Shown: positions 27,084 through 37,276, counted from the stretch's first letter. The stretch: 64,000 nucleotides of DNA from Pseudolabrys sp. Root1462 (GCF_001426945.1 NZ_LMFS01000003.1:343108-407107), one strand, 5' to 3'. Program-made: numbers and translations. Notes: generated by a model from the sequence alone, not told the origin.

Positions 27084-28220
27084 TCAGAATTTTGCCGCCG
27101 TGGTCTCGCCGGTTGCGGGATCGTGCTCCACCGTGACGTATTTCAGGTCCGGGACCAGAGGCTCCTGACGCCGCTTCTTCTCCTCGATTTCCGCGGTCAC
27201 CTTCTGTAACTGGACGAAACGCGCCGCGGTCACCGGATGGCTGTTGTTCGGCAGGATGTTGCCGGGCGCGTCAAGCCCGATCTTCCGCCAGACCTCTTCC
27301 GCGCCTTTGAGATCGTAGCCGGCACGAGCCGCATAGTAGCTTCCGACATAGTCGGCTTCGCGTTCGAAGCTGACGCTGAAGGCACGCGCGCCGAAAATTT
27401 TGAATTGCCGGGCGAAGGCGCCGCCCGTCGAGACGCCGCCGGCGAGAATGCCGAGATCGATTGCGGCCCCGCTTGCCATGCCGAGAACTTGATTCCAGCG
27501 CTGTTTGTCGAGATGGCCGAGATTGGAATGGGCCATCTCGTGGCCGATGATCAGGGCCAGCTGCGCGTCAGTGTCGGCCAGCGTGATCATGCCCGTGTTG
27601 ATCACGATCCTGGTGTCGCCGGTCGAGGCACTGGCGGCTCCGTCGACGGTGTAGGCGATGGGGATGGCGCAGGCCATCACCGGCGTCACCGTAACGATGC
27701 GGCCCTCGCCGTCGTGGCGGACATTCAATTCGACCGGTTTGGTGCCGTTCGCCTTGAGCCGGCGGTTGATCCAGCCTGCGGTGCCCCAAAGCGGAATGAG
27801 CTCGCCGTTGAGCGTGATGATTTCATCGCCGGCGACAATGCCGGCCTTGGCGGCTGGCGAATCCTCGACCACGGAAATCGCGGTTGGTCGCATCCAGCCG
27901 ATGTTGAGCGCTTCGCTGATATAGGACTGGTAGCGCCGCGGCAGGCTGCGCGGCGTGACGGCGTACAAGCCGATCTGCGGCGACACGCGCTCGTCGCAGA
28001 AGGTGACATTTGCGGTGCGCAGCCGGAAGGCGATCGTATCGACCCGGTGCAGTTCGCTGTAATACTTGCGGAGCTGCGCGATCTGTTCGCGGCGCTGCTC
28101 GGCGGCGACGACGTCCGCTGGCAGGTCCGGCAGCTTGCTGACCGGCATGGCGCAGCCGGCGAGCAGCAGCGCCAAGCTCACTGCGAATTGTCGGGTACTC
28201 TCACGCAACGCAACCCCCAC
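27084..28220 (-). CDS. M48-family metalloprotease lipoprotein with internal PDZ domain
   Basis: 378 residues from a GTG at 28220. The lipobox LLAGC (Cys23) anchors it to a membrane facing the periplasm. A PDZ domain precedes the catalytic part (about 105-180: ISVVEDSPAAKAGIVAGDEIITLNG, split into typical GLGF-loop features). The zinc motif is HEMAH (227-231), with the third ligand in FEREAD (Glu288). The order PDZ then M48 is unusual compared with BepA-type proteins, which carry TPRs after the protease. It probably takes part in envelope protein quality control. Confidence 0.85.
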   Translation of the reverse strand: MGVALRESTRQFAVSLALLLAGCAMPVSKLPDLPADVVAAEQRREQIAQLRKYYSELHRVDTIAFRLRTANVTFCDERVSPQIGLYAVTPRSLPRRYQSYISEALNIGWMRPTAISVVEDSPAAKAGIVAGDEIITLNGELIPLWGTAGWINRRLKANGTKPVELNVRHDGEGRIVTVTPVMACAIPIAYTVDGAASASTGDTRIVINTGMITLADTDAQLALIIGHEMAHSNLGHLDKQRWNQVLGMASGAAIDLGILAGGVSTGGAFARQFKIFGARAFSVSFEREADYVGSYYAARAGYDLKGAEEVWRKIGLDAPGNILPNNSHPVTAARFVQLQKVTAEIEEKKRRQEPLVPDLKYVTVEHDPATGETTAAKF

Positions 28221-28290
28221 CCGCTAAGGCGCAGGGTGGAGCGAAATTACAACCGACGCAAGCAAAAGTTGTAGGCGGCGTATCGCGATG

Positions 28291-28318
28291 CCGGCCGCCC
28301 CAATCATGGGGGGCCGGC
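28291..28318. other. Strong GC hairpin without T-run
   Basis: GCCGGCCGCCCC and GGGGGGCCGGC flank AATCAT between two minus-strand genes. It may act as a Rho-dependent terminator or mRNA stabiliser for the flavin-binding protein gene upstream. Confidence 0.4.
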
Positions 28319-28333
28319 GACGCGAGAGGAGGG

Positions 28334-28816
28334 CTAGACCGCGACCTTGCGGTTGGTGCCGAGGTCCGGCTTGCTGCCGGTCGCCGCGGCGACGGCCATC
28401 TTGATGTTGCTGACGATGGTGCCGGGGCTGTCCCAGTATTCGGCTTCGATCGGCGTCACCTTGAGCACGCGGATGTTCGGGTCATCGGGCGAATCCCACC
28501 AGGCCTTTGCCGGCGTCGACCACAATTCCTTGATCTTGGCGCGGTCGTTGCTGACCTCGGCGTGCCCGCTGATCGAGACATATTTCTGGCCGCCGGTGTC
28601 AGCGAAGGACAGCGCCAGCTTTGGATATTTGGCGATCTCATCGTCCTTCTGCCGGCGCACATCGGTGAGGAAGTAGATCATCCGCTCATTGCGGTGCGAA
28701 TAGGCGCCCATCGGCCGCGAATGCAGTTCGCTGCCGTCCCAGGTCGCCATCATGCAGATCGAGATCTTTTCCATCAGGTCCCAGACCCGCTCGACGTCGT
28801 CATTACGTGCCATCAT
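28334..28816 (-). CDS. Pyridoxamine 5'-phosphate oxidase-like (general stress 26-type) protein
   Basis: 160 residues of the split-barrel flavin-binding fold. Conserved features are MATWDGSELHSRPMGAYS, IYFLTDVRRQKDDEI and GHAEVSNDRAKIKELW...AWW. This group binds FMN/FAD (or F420-type cofactors in other taxa), and in Xanthomonas and Bacillus is linked with stress; it does not make PLP. AAGGAG precedes two consecutive ATGs (28816 and 28813). Confidence 0.85.
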   Translation of the reverse strand: MMARNDDVERVWDLMEKISICMMATWDGSELHSRPMGAYSHRNERMIYFLTDVRRQKDDEIAKYPKLALSFADTGGQKYVSISGHAEVSNDRAKIKELWSTPAKAWWDSPDDPNIRVLKVTPIEAEYWDSPGTIVSNIKMAVAAATGSKPDLGTNRKVAV

Positions 28817-28867
28817 AATTCTCCTTTGCAGCGTCAACGGCGCAGCAACGACAGCGTTCCGGGGGAA

Positions 28868-28898
28868 CAAAAAAGGCGCCGTTTCCGGCGCCTTTTTC
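28868..28898 (-). terminator. Rho-independent terminator of the sdh operon
   Basis: GGCGCC (28875-28880) and GGCGCC (28887-28892) form a stem extended by A/T pairs, with T-runs on both sides. It lies 25 bases after sdhB and can stop transcription in either direction. Confidence 0.85.
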
Positions 28899-28922
28899 GC
28901 AAATCGGATGGGTCGAAAGCCG

Positions 28923-29702
28923 TCACACCTGACGATCGACCAGCGCCTTCTTCAGCGTGGCGATTTCCTTCGCCGGGTTGAGGCCCTTCGGACAGGCCTT
29001 CGAGCAGTTCAGAATGGTGTGGCAGCGATAGATGCGGAACGGATCCTCGAGATTGTCGAGGCGGTCGCCGGTCGCTTCGTCGCGTGAGTCCTGTACCCAG
29101 CGGTTGGCCTGCAGCAGCGCCGCGGGCCCGAGATAGCGATCCGAATTCCACCAGTAGCTCGGGCACGAGGTCGAACAGCAGGCGCACAAGATGCACTCGT
29201 ACATGCCATCGAGCTTGGCGCGTTCCTCGTGGCTCTGCCGCCATTCCTTCTCCGGCGCCGGCGTCACGGTGTGCAGCCACGGCTCGATCGAGGCGTATTG
29301 CGCGTAGAAGTTCTTCAGGTCCGGCACCAGGTCCTTCACCACCGGCTGATGCGGCAGCGGGTAGATCTTGATCGGCGCCTTGGCGTCGTCCATCGCCTTG
29401 GTGCAGGCCAGCGTATTGGTGCCGTCGATGTTCATGGCGCAGGAGCCGCAGACGCCTTCGCGGCAGGAGCGGCGGAAGGTCAGCGTCGGATCGATATTAT
29501 TCTTGATCCAGATGAGCGCGTCGAGAACCATCGGCCCGCAATTGTCGCGATCGACATAATAGGTGTCGACGTGCGGGTTCTCGCCGTCATCCGGGTTCCA
29601 GCGGTAGATCTTGAACTCGGTGAGGTGCGTGGCGTGCGACGTGCGCGGCCAGGTCTTGCCTTCTTCGACCTTCGAGTTCTTCGGCAGCGTGATTTCGACC
29701 AT
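28923..29702 (-). CDS. sdhB: Succinate dehydrogenase iron-sulfur subunit
   Basis: 259 residues. Three Fe-S clusters are marked by [15 protein letters not shown] (2Fe-2S, with the fourth Cys at CTKAMD), [16 protein letters not shown] (4Fe-4S) and [17 protein letters not shown] (3Fe-4S/4Fe-4S). It passes electrons from SdhA to ubiquinone at the SdhCD anchor in the inner membrane. Last gene of sdhCDAB, one base after sdhA. Confidence 0.98.
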   Translation of the reverse strand: MVEITLPKNSKVEEGKTWPRTSHATHLTEFKIYRWNPDDGENPHVDTYYVDRDNCGPMVLDALIWIKNNIDPTLTFRRSCREGVCGSCAMNIDGTNTLACTKAMDDAKAPIKIYPLPHQPVVKDLVPDLKNFYAQYASIEPWLHTVTPAPEKEWRQSHEERAKLDGMYECILCACCSTSCPSYWWNSDRYLGPAALLQANRWVQDSRDEATGDRLDNLEDPFRIYRCHTILNCSKACPKGLNPAKEIATLKKALVDRQV

Positions 29703-29703
29703 C

Positions 29704-31545
29704 TCAGTAAACTCGCGCTTTGGGTTCGACGTACGCGATCTCGTTCGTCAGCGTGTAGGTGTGCACCGGGCGGTAATCGATCGAGACGCTGCCCTTGGCA
29801 TCGATCCAGGCCAGCGTGTGCTTCATCCAGTTCTGGTCGTCGCGATCCGGGAAGTCCTCGCGGGCGTGAGCGCCGCGGCTTTCGGTGCGGTTTTTCGCCG
29901 AGTCCATGGTGACGCAAGCCTGTGAGATCAGGTTGTCGAGCTCAAGCGTCTCGATCAGGTCCGAGTTCCAGATCAGCGAGCGGTCGGCGACGCTGACGTC
30001 GCTCATGGCGCCGTAAACCTGATGGATCAGGTTGTGGCCCTCTTCGAGAACCTCACCGGTGCGGAACACCGCGCAGTTGTTCTGCATCACCCGCTGCATC
30101 TTCAGGCGAAGCTGTGCGGTTGGCGTGCCGCCCGAGGCGTAACGGAAGTGATCGAGGCGGGCGAGCGCCTTCTCGGCCGAATCCTTCGGCAGTTCGGGCT
30201 GCTTCTCGCCGGGCTTCAGCGTATCGGCGCAGCGCTGCGCCGCGGCGCGGCCGAACACGACGAGATCGATCAACGAGTTCGAACCGAGACGGTTGGCGCC
30301 GTGCACCGACACGCAGGCCGCTTCGCCGATCGCCATGAGGCCCGGGATGACGAAGTCGTCGTTGCCGTCCTTCTTGGTCAGCGCTTCGCCGTGATAGTTC
30401 GTCGGGATGCCGCCCATGTTGTAGTGCACGGTCGGCAGCACCGGGATCGGCTCGCGGGTCACATCGACGCCGGCAAAGATGCGCGCGGTCTCGGAAATGC
30501 CGGGCAGGCGCTCGGCGAGAACCGCCGGGTCGAGATGATCGAGGTGAAGGAAGATGTGGTCCTTCTCCTTGCCGACGCCGCGGCCTTCGCGGATTTCGAT
30601 GGTCATGGCGCGCGAGACGACGTCACGCGAGGCCAGATCCTTGGCCGACGGCGCGTAGCGCTCCATGAAGCGCTCGCCTTCGGAATTGACGAGGTAACCG
30701 CCTTCGCCGCGCGAACCCTCGGTGATCAGGCAGCCGGCCGGATAGATGCCGGTCGGATGGAATTGCACGAATTCCATGTCCTGCAGCGGCAGGCCAGCGC
30801 GCAAAACCATCGCATTGCCATCGCCGGTGCAAATATGCGCCGAGGTGCAGGAGAAGTAGGCGCGTCCATAACCGCCTGTCGCCAGAATGGTCTGGTTGGC
30901 GGTGAAGCGGTGCAGCGTGCCGTCGTCCATGTTCAGCGCGATAACGCCGCGGCAGCGGCCCTCGTCGTCCATGATCAGGTCGAGGGCGAAATATTCGATG
31001 TAGAATTCGGCCGCGTGCTTGAGCGACTGGCCGTACATCGTGTGCAGCATGGCGTGGCCGGTGCGGTCCGCCGCTGCGCAGGTGCGCTGCGCGGTGCCCT
31101 TGCCGAAATGCGTGGTCATGCCGCCGAACGGACGCTGGTAGATCTTGCCGTCTTCCTCGCGGCGCGAGAACGGCATGCCCCAGTGCTCGAGCTCGTAGAC
31201 CGCGGCCGGCGCGTTCTTGCACATGTATTCGATGGTGTCCTGGTCACCGAGCCAGTCGGCGCCCTTCACCGTGTCGTACATGTGCCAGCGCCAGTCGTCC
31301 TCGCTCATGTTGCCGAGCGAGGCGGCGATGCCGCCCTGCGCCGCCACGGTGTGCGAACGCGTCGGAAACACCTTGGAGATACAGGCGGTGCGCAGCCCGG
31401 CTTCCGAGCAGCCGACGACCGCGCGCAGGCCGGCGCCGCCGGCGCCGACAACGACAACGTCGTATTTGTGGTCTTCGATCGGGTAGGCGCGGCCGTTGAT
31501 GCCGGGGGCGCTCTTGCCGTTCATGTTTCCGTTAGCATCGGCCAT
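29704..31545 (-). CDS. sdhA: Succinate dehydrogenase flavoprotein subunit
   Basis: 613 residues. The FAD Rossmann motif [13 protein letters not shown] lies near residue 30. [16 protein letters not shown] has the histidine that carries covalent FAD. The active-site blocks [15 protein letters not shown] and [19 protein letters not shown] are intact, as is the [16 protein letters not shown]-like end (here [16 protein letters not shown]). It oxidises succinate to fumarate. The 49 codons in frame upstream overlap sdhD and are not used. Two bases follow sdhD. Confidence 0.98.
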   Translation of the reverse strand: MADANGNMNGKSAPGINGRAYPIEDHKYDVVVVGAGGAGLRAVVGCSEAGLRTACISKVFPTRSHTVAAQGGIAASLGNMSEDDWRWHMYDTVKGADWLGDQDTIEYMCKNAPAAVYELEHWGMPFSRREEDGKIYQRPFGGMTTHFGKGTAQRTCAAADRTGHAMLHTMYGQSLKHAAEFYIEYFALDLIMDDEGRCRGVIALNMDDGTLHRFTANQTILATGGYGRAYFSCTSAHICTGDGNAMVLRAGLPLQDMEFVQFHPTGIYPAGCLITEGSRGEGGYLVNSEGERFMERYAPSAKDLASRDVVSRAMTIEIREGRGVGKEKDHIFLHLDHLDPAVLAERLPGISETARIFAGVDVTREPIPVLPTVHYNMGGIPTNYHGEALTKKDGNDDFVIPGLMAIGEAACVSVHGANRLGSNSLIDLVVFGRAAAQRCADTLKPGEKQPELPKDSAEKALARLDHFRYASGGTPTAQLRLKMQRVMQNNCAVFRTGEVLEEGHNLIHQVYGAMSDVSVADRSLIWNSDLIETLELDNLISQACVTMDSAKNRTESRGAHAREDFPDRDDQNWMKHTLAWIDAKGSVSIDYRPVHTYTLTNEIAYVEPKARVY

Positions 31546-31547
31546 CG

Positions 31548-31940
31548 TCAGACTCCGAAGGACAGTTTGAGGATGGCGAACGCGGAGGCGAGACCGACGG
31601 CCACGCAGAAGAAGGTGTTCAACATGAGACTCAGGAACTTGTATTTGTCGTCGTGGACGTAATCCAGGATGATCTCCTGCATGCCGATCCACATGTGATA
31701 GACGCCGGCCAGAATGAACAGCAGCATGATGACGGCGACGATCGGCGAGCCGAGGATCTGCACCGCGGCGGCGTGGCTGCGGCCAAGCATCGAGATGATG
31801 ATGACGATCAGCGCGATCGACAGGAAGATGCTGGCAAATCCGGTCAGTCGCTGATGCCAGAAATCCGTGGTGCCGGAGCGCGCCGGACCCAAACCGCGCA
31901 CGCGGCGGGCCGGCGTGCGCATGTCGTGCTGAGCCTTCAT
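31548..31940 (-). CDS. sdhD: Succinate dehydrogenase membrane anchor subunit
   Basis: 130 residues with three membrane helices (about 34-55, 62-84, 102-125). The haem/quinone region [19 protein letters not shown] has the conserved His and the Asp-Tyr pair. ATG at 31940 overlaps the sdhC stop by four bases (ATGA). Confidence 0.95.
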   Translation of the reverse strand: MKAQHDMRTPARRVRGLGPARSGTTDFWHQRLTGFASIFLSIALIVIIISMLGRSHAAAVQILGSPIVAVIMLLFILAGVYHMWIGMQEIILDYVHDDKYKFLSLMLNTFFCVAVGLASAFAILKLSFGV

Positions 31941-32362
31941 CGCGGACCTCCCAGGGCGATATAGCCGACCACCCAGACCACCAGGGTCAAGGCGATCGAG
32001 CCGACCAGGGAGGCCACCGTCAGCCATTCGCGCTCGGCCGGTTGGAAGCCGTGAAGCGTGTCCCAGATCAAATGACGGATGCCGCCCAGCATGTGATGCA
32101 GCAGCGCCCAAGTGTAGCCGAACAGGATGACGCGGCCGAGCAGCGAACCGATGAAGGCTTCGAACGTCGCGTAGGCGTTGGGCCCGGAAGCGGCCGAAAT
32201 AAGCCACCACGCGAGCAGCAGCGTGCCGACATAGAGCGCGCCGCCAGTGATGCGGTGGACGATGGACATCGTCATCGTCAGCATCGGGCGGTAGATCTGC
32301 AGATGGGGGGAAAGCGGTCGTTGCCGCCGCGCTGCCGCGGCATCCGCCTTAACGTCGGACAT
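31937..32362 (-). CDS. sdhC: Succinate dehydrogenase cytochrome b556 subunit
   Basis: 141 residues from the ATG at 32362, preceded by GAGGAGACTGACA. The family signature [26 protein letters not shown] and the haem histidine segment [13 protein letters not shown] are present, with three membrane helices. First gene of the operon; divergent from a LysR gene 228 bases away. Confidence 0.96.
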   Translation of the reverse strand: MSDVKADAAAARRQRPLSPHLQIYRPMLTMTMSIVHRITGGALYVGTLLLAWWLISAASGPNAYATFEAFIGSLLGRVILFGYTWALLHHMLGGIRHLIWDTLHGFQPAEREWLTVASLVGSIALTLVVWVVGYIALGGPR

Positions 32363-32470
32363 TGTCAGTCTCCTCGCACCACCGTAGCCCTGTCGGCAGT
32401 CGCGGACGGTTGGTAGCCAAACCACAAAAATACCGCAACGCAGCTCGGCGTCCGGCCTTTTGCAGTTTGG

Positions 32471-32489
32471 AGTTTGACCAAGTTAAACT
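32471..32489. promoter_or_regulatory. Candidate LysR-type operator between sdhC and LysR gene
   Basis: AGTTT and AAACT are inverted around nine bases (AGTTTGACCAAGTTAAACT), matching the T-N11-A shape of LysR-type binding sites. The next 30 bases are AT-rich with further AAAC/GAAAC half-sites. It sits midway between the divergent genes. Confidence 0.4.
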
Positions 32490-32557
32490 TCTTCAAACGC
32501 GAAACTAAACCGGGTAAATTGCCCGGATCAATATGTGTTTTGCGTAGTCTGCCTTCG

Positions 32558-32563
32558 TATAAT
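32558..32563 (+). promoter_or_regulatory. Candidate -10 box of the LysR gene
   Basis: A perfect TATAAT occurs 28 bases before the LysR start. A good -35 element at standard spacing is not evident, which would suit an activator-dependent or autoregulated promoter. Confidence 0.35.
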
Positions 32564-32590
32564 AAGAAGGCTCTCCGAGGCCACCCTCCC

Positions 32591-33490
32591 ATGCGCTACG
32601 ACCTCACTGACCTCAGTTTGTTCCGGCACATCGTCGAAGCCGGCAGCATTACCCACGGTGCCGAGCGCATGAATCTCGCCTTGGCGGCGGCCTCGACCCG
32701 CATCCGCAAGCTGGAGGAGGGGTTCGGCGCGGAACTGCTGGTGCGCGGTCGCCAGGGTGTGGCGCCGACCCAGGCAGGGCGGACCCTGCTGCAGCATGCC
32801 CGCACCATCCTCGAGCAGTCCGAGCGGTTGCAGGAAGACCTCGGGGTCTACGCCGGCGGCCATGCCGGACAGGTCCGGGTGCTGTCGAACACCAATTCGC
32901 TGACCGAGTTCCTGCCCGAGGCCCTCGGAAGCTTCCTCGCCGCGCATCCCAATATCAGCGTCGATATCGAGGAACGGCTGTCCGATGAGATCGTAGGTCT
33001 GATCGCCGAGGGCGTTGGCGATATCGGTATCGTCGCGGGGACCGTCGATGCCGGCTCCCTGACGACCTATCCGTTCCGCAGCGACCGCTTTGTGCTGGTC
33101 GTGGCGCGCGGCCATGACCTGGCCAAGCGCAGCAAGATCAGTTTTGCGGAGACGCTCGACTACAATTTCGTCGGCATCGACCGCGCCAGCGCCATCCAGC
33201 GCTTCCTCGCCAGCAAGGCCAGCCAGTCCGGCCGCACCCTGCGCCTGCGCGTGCAGCTACGTTCGTTCGATGCGGTGTGCCGCATGGTCGAAAACCACGT
33301 CGGCGTCGGCGTGGTGCCGCAGACCACGGCGCGCTGGGCGGCCAAGACAATGGCCATCCAGGTCGTCGAGCTCACCGATCCGTGGGCGCTGCGCAATCTG
33401 TCGATCTGCCTGCGCGATTACAAGGCGCTGCCCCCTTATGCCCGGCAGCTTGTCGATCATCTTCGAGAGGCGAGGCGGGAGAGCACGTAG
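32591..33490 (+). CDS. LysR-family transcriptional regulator
   Basis: 299 residues. The N-terminal winged helix-turn-helix is typical: LSLFRHIVEAGSITHGAERM (about 7-26), then RIRKLEEGFGAELLVR. The C-terminal periplasmic-binding-like effector domain follows from about residue 88 (VRVLSNTNSLTEFLPEAL). The ATG at 32591 follows CCACCCTCCC, with no good ribosome site; upstream codons are not conserved. Divergent position to sdhCDAB suggests it could sense a dicarboxylate and regulate that operon, but this is inference from location only. Confidence 0.88.
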   Translation: MRYDLTDLSLFRHIVEAGSITHGAERMNLALAAASTRIRKLEEGFGAELLVRGRQGVAPTQAGRTLLQHARTILEQSERLQEDLGVYAGGHAGQVRVLSNTNSLTEFLPEALGSFLAAHPNISVDIEERLSDEIVGLIAEGVGDIGIVAGTVDAGSLTTYPFRSDRFVLVVARGHDLAKRSKISFAETLDYNFVGIDRASAIQRFLASKASQSGRTLRLRVQLRSFDAVCRMVENHVGVGVVPQTTARWAAKTMAIQVVELTDPWALRNLSICLRDYKALPPYARQLVDHLREARREST

Positions 33491-33495
33491 GCAAC

Positions 33496-33593
33496 ACGTC
33501 GTCCCGGGCGAGCGATAGCGAGACCTGAGACCCATACTCCGTTTGCCCTCGATGGCTCACGGAGTATGGGTCCTCGCTTTCGCGGGGAACGAC
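33496..33593. repeat. Nested palindromic repeat between convergent genes
   Basis: A perfect 13-base inverted repeat, GACCCATACTCCG (33529-33541) and CGGAGTATGGGTC (33560-33572), has an 18-base loop. Outer elements CGTCGTCCC and GGGGAACGAC extend it, and the right side has TCGCTTTCGCGGGG. This is the dispersed Bradyrhizobium-type element again, here in the gap between the LysR gene and the hydratase gene. Confidence 0.7.
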
Positions 33594-33602
33594 ATCGGCG
33601 GC

Positions 33603-34655
33603 TCACCTTGGCATCAGCACCCAGTAATCGAGGTCGAGGATGACCGCGGGATCGTATTCATTGCCGATCTTGTAGGGGAAGTCGTCGCACGGCTTGTCCT
33701 TGGTCGCGACCGTGCGCAAGCGCAGCGCGCCGACATCGTCACGGCCGAGCAGCTCGGCCTTGTCGAGCACTTCGGTCCAGGCAAAGACGGTGAGCCCGGC
33801 AAATAACGGCGACACGTGACGGCCGCCATTGACGGCGGTGACGTGAAAGGCGTTGCCGAGACCGTTGAAGGACAATGCCCGCGCCAGAGAAATCGCGTGG
33901 CCGCCGTAAATCAGCCTTTTGCCGAAGCGGCCTTTGCTTTCGGTGAAGTTATCGAAGTGAATGCGCGCCGTGTTCTGATAAAGCCGCGTCGCGATCATGT
34001 GCTCGGCGTCTTCGACGGTAATGCCGACAACGTGGTCGATTTTTTCACCCTTGGCGTAGTCGCCGTAGCGATGCGAACTGCCGGCCAATTCGGCGTCGTA
34101 GAGGTTGTTCTGGATAATCGGGCAACCGTTGCCGAGCGCTCCGACATCGACGCAGGACGGCAGTTCGGGCACGACTTCGTCCGGTGCCGGCGCATTCTCG
34201 TCGCGTTTGCGCACCATGACCCAGCGTACATATTCGAGCACCGTTGCGCCATCCTGATCGATGCCGCGTGAACGCACATAGACGATGCCCGTCTTCTTGT
34301 TGGAATTCTCCTTGAGGCCGATGACTTCCGACGTGGCGCTCAACGTCGCGCCCGGAAATACCGGCTTGAGAAAACGACAGTCGGCATAACCCAGATTGGC
34401 GACGGCGTTGAGCGAGATATCCGGCACGGTCTTGCCAAAGACCATGTGGAAGACGAGGAAGTCGTCGATCGGCGAGCGGGGATAACCAATCCTCGATGCG
34501 AAAGCGTCGGCCGACTGCACGGCGAAGCGGGCCCCGAACAGCCCGTTATAAAGCGCTACGTCGCCGGTCGTTACGGTACGCGGTGTGGCGTGGCGGATCT
34601 GTTGCCCGAGTTTGAAATCTTCGAAGAAATTACCGAAATTCGTTTTATCGCTCAC
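33603..34655 (-). CDS. mch: Mesaconyl-CoA hydratase (MaoC family)
   Basis: 350 residues made of two MaoC-like hot-dog domains. The sequence follows mesaconyl-CoA hydratases of the ethylmalonyl-CoA pathway closely: NFFEDFKLGQQIRHATPRTV, FGKTVPDISLNAVANLGYAD, ATSEVIGLKENSNKKTG, and RLIYGGHAISLARALSFNGL. It interconverts mesaconyl-CoA and beta-methylmalyl-CoA during acetyl-CoA assimilation. GTG start with CAGGAG at six bases. A CitE-like lyase gene at 49643 could supply the next step. The other pathway genes (ccr, ecm, msd) are not in the window. Confidence 0.85.
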   Translation of the reverse strand: MSDKTNFGNFFEDFKLGQQIRHATPRTVTTGDVALYNGLFGARFAVQSADAFASRIGYPRSPIDDFLVFHMVFGKTVPDISLNAVANLGYADCRFLKPVFPGATLSATSEVIGLKENSNKKTGIVYVRSRGIDQDGATVLEYVRWVMVRKRDENAPAPDEVVPELPSCVDVGALGNGCPIIQNNLYDAELAGSSHRYGDYAKGEKIDHVVGITVEDAEHMIATRLYQNTARIHFDNFTESKGRFGKRLIYGGHAISLARALSFNGLGNAFHVTAVNGGRHVSPLFAGLTVFAWTEVLDKAELLGRDDVGALRLRTVATKDKPCDDFPYKIGNEYDPAVILDLDYWVLMPR

Positions 34656-34750
34656 GAAAAACTCCTGACCTGCCCCTCGAAGATCCTAGCAGCGATCTCG
34701 GGGCCTGCCCATTGTCGCAAAGGCGTATGACGGTTCGTTGGAGCGCGGCT

Positions 34751-36013
34751 TCACGGGGTATCGTCGTGAGCATGGGTGATGAGGCGCGCGCCACGCTGGA
34801 AGGTCAGATAGCTCCACAGCCAACTGAACGCGACGATGAAGCGGTTGCGGATGCCGATCAGGAAATAGATGTGGGCGATGCCCCAGAACCACCAGCCGAG
34901 ATAACCGCGCAAGCGGAAGCGGCCGAGCTGAACCACGGCAGCGCGGCGGCCGATGGTGGCAAGGTCGCCAAGGTGCATGTAGCGGAACGGTTTGCCGGTT
35001 GCGCGGCCGGCGATGCGCGCGGCGATCAGGTTGCCGACATAGTGACCCATCTGCTTGGCGGCGGGCGCGATGCCGGGCACGGGCTTGCCCTTGCTGTCCA
35101 TCACCGATGCCGCGTCGCCGATGACGAAGATTTCGGGATGGCCCGGCACCGACAGATCGGGATTGACCTTGGCGCGGCCGGCGCGATCGGCCACGGCGCC
35201 GAGCCATTTCGCCGCGGGCGACGCCATCACGCCTGCGGCCCAGACGATGGTCGCGGCGGGCAGCCGCTGGGAGCCGAGATCGACGCCGCCGATATCGCAT
35301 TTCGTCACCATCGTGTCGGTCATCACGGTGACGCCGACTTTGGTCAGCACCTGGCGCACATAGTCCGACTGCTCCGGCGCAAAGGCCGGCAGCAAGCGCG
35401 GCCCGGCTTCGACCAGGACGATGCGGGCGTTGCGCGGATCGATGCGGCGGAAGTCCATCGCCAGCGTCTGCCGGGCAATTTCCGCGATGGCGCCGGCCAG
35501 TTCCACGCCGGTGGCGCCGCCGCCGACGATGACGAAAGTGAGCAGCCGCCGCTGGGTCTCGGTGTCGGTCGCGATTTCGGCCTTTTCGAAGGCGACGAGA
35601 ATTTTGCGGCGGATGCGGGTGGCGTCGTCGATGCGCTTCAGGCCGGGCGCGAAGGGCTCCCAGTCTTCATGACCGAAGTACGAGTGTTGGGCGCCGGTGG
35701 CTAACACAAGATAGTCGAACCCCGTCTCGCCGAAATTGGTGATCAGCACCTTGCGTGCTGGATCGACCCCGAGCACTTCCTCCATCAGCACCGTGGTGTT
35801 CCGCTGCGCCCGCAGAATGTGTCGGATCGGCCAGGCGATCTCGGCCGGCGACAACGCCGCGGTGGCGACCTGATAAAGCAGCGGCTGGAAGCAGTGGTGG
35901 TTCTTCCGGTCGATGACGGTGATGTCGGCCGCCACACGGCGCAGTGCGCGCACGGTTTCCAGCCCGCCGAAGCCGGCGCCGACGACGATAATCCTTGGGA
36001 TTTGCACGCTCAT
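34751..36013 (-). CDS. ndh: Type II NADH dehydrogenase (NAD(P)/FAD-dependent oxidoreductase)
   Basis: 420 residues. FAD-binding [17 protein letters not shown] at the N-terminus and NADH-binding [19 protein letters not shown] in the middle are the two Rossmann motifs. [10 protein letters not shown] and [15 protein letters not shown] mark the second FAD site and quinone side. The C-terminal [21 protein letters not shown] is the amphipathic membrane-binding part of NDH-2 enzymes. It oxidises NADH to quinone without proton pumping. ATG at 36013, with CGGAGTTCGGA ahead. Confidence 0.88.
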   Translation of the reverse strand: MSVQIPRIIVVGAGFGGLETVRALRRVAADITVIDRKNHHCFQPLLYQVATAALSPAEIAWPIRHILRAQRNTTVLMEEVLGVDPARKVLITNFGETGFDYLVLATGAQHSYFGHEDWEPFAPGLKRIDDATRIRRKILVAFEKAEIATDTETQRRLLTFVIVGGGATGVELAGAIAEIARQTLAMDFRRIDPRNARIVLVEAGPRLLPAFAPEQSDYVRQVLTKVGVTVMTDTMVTKCDIGGVDLGSQRLPAATIVWAAGVMASPAAKWLGAVADRAGRAKVNPDLSVPGHPEIFVIGDAASVMDSKGKPVPGIAPAAKQMGHYVGNLIAARIAGRATGKPFRYMHLGDLATIGRRAAVVQLGRFRLRGYLGWWFWGIAHIYFLIGIRNRFIVAFSWLWSYLTFQRGARLITHAHDDTP

Positions 36014-36163
36014 TCCGAACTCCGGCCCTGCGCCCGGAGAAAGGCTGGACCGCCGCTGTGCGGTTGCCAAGGGGCGGGGGAGGCTTTAGCAATCCGCCAG
36101 CTTTTGCCGCGCGGGCTCGCCCGCAGGCTGAGGAAACGCGCGACACGTAGAAAAGAGGCGTTC

Positions 36164-37276
36164 ATGGCGACCCACAATCTGCTCTTGCTGCCCGGCGACG
36201 GCATCGGCCCCGAGGTGATGGCCGAGGTGAAGCGGCTCATCGAGTTCTTCAACAAGAAGGGCCCGAACAAGTTCGCCTATGAGGAAGGGCTGGTCGGCGG
36301 CGCATCCTATGACGCCGACAAGACGTCAATCTCGGACGCTACCATGGCCAAGGCCAAGGCTGCCGACGCCGTGATTTTCGGCGCCGTGGGCGGCCCGAAA
36401 TGGGCTGACGTACCGTACGAAGCGCGCCCCGAAGCCGGTCTTTTGCGGCTGCGTAAGGACCTCGACCTCTATGCCAACCTGCGCCCGGCGGTGACCTATC
36501 CGGCGCTGGCCGACGCCTCGTCGCTGAAGCGCGAACTGGTCGAAGGCCTCGACATCATGATCCTGCGCGAGCTCACCGGCGGTGTTTATTTCGGCGAGCC
36601 GAAGACCATCACCGATCTCGGCAACGGCCAGAAGCGCGCCATCGATACCCAGGTTTACGACACCTACGAGATCGAGCGCATCTCGCGTGTCGCCTTCGAA
36701 CTGGCGCGCAAGCGCAAGAACAAGGTGACGTCGATGGAGAAGAACAACGTTATGAAGAGCGGCGTGCTCTGGAAGGAAGTTGTGCAGCAGACGCACGACC
36801 GCGAATTCAAGGACGTGCAGCTCGAGCACCAGCTCGCCGATTCCGGCGGCATGCAGCTCGTGCGCAATCCGAAGCAGTTCGACGTCATTGTCTGCGACAA
36901 TCTGTTCGGCGACATGCTGTCCGATATCGCGGCAATGCTGACCGGGTCGCTCGGCATGCTGGCCTCGGCATCGCTCGGCGAGATCGATGCCAAGACGCAG
37001 AAGCGCAAGGCGCTCTACGAGCCGGTGCACGGTTCGGCGCCTGATATTGCCGGCAAGGGCCTGGCCAATCCGATCGCGATGATCGCGTCATTCGGCATGG
37101 CGCTGCGCTACTCGTTCGATATGGGCAAGGAAGCCGACATGATCGACAAGGCGATCGCCGCGACGCTGGACAAGGGCATCCGCACCGCGGACATCGCCTC
37201 GCCCGGGCAGAAGAGCGTGAGCACGTCGGAGATGGGCTCGGCCATTCTTGGCGAGATGGAAGCGCTGTCGGCCTGA
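36164..37276 (+). CDS. leuB: 3-isopropylmalate dehydrogenase
   Basis: 370 residues. It oxidises and decarboxylates 3-isopropylmalate with NAD+ in leucine synthesis. [52 protein letters not shown] and [23 protein letters not shown] are all as expected; the last motif holds the Mg-binding aspartates. AAGAGG precedes the ATG by five bases. leuC and leuD lie about 17-20 kb away. Confidence 0.97.
   Translation: MATHNLLLLPGDGIGPEVMAEVKRLIEFFNKKGPNKFAYEEGLVGGASYDADKTSISDATMAKAKAADAVIFGAVGGPKWADVPYEARPEAGLLRLRKDLDLYANLRPAVTYPALADASSLKRELVEGLDIMILRELTGGVYFGEPKTITDLGNGQKRAIDTQVYDTYEIERISRVAFELARKRKNKVTSMEKNNVMKSGVLWKEVVQQTHDREFKDVQLEHQLADSGGMQLVRNPKQFDVIVCDNLFGDMLSDIAAMLTGSLGMLASASLGEIDAKTQKRKALYEPVHGSAPDIAGKGLANPIAMIASFGMALRYSFDMGKEADMIDKAIAATLDKGIRTADIASPGQKSVSTSEMGSAILGEMEALSA

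Noticed and set aside
30022-31662. 546-codon plus-strand frame opposite sdhA
   Set aside because: Antisense to the SdhA flavoprotein; no domain and no ribosome site.
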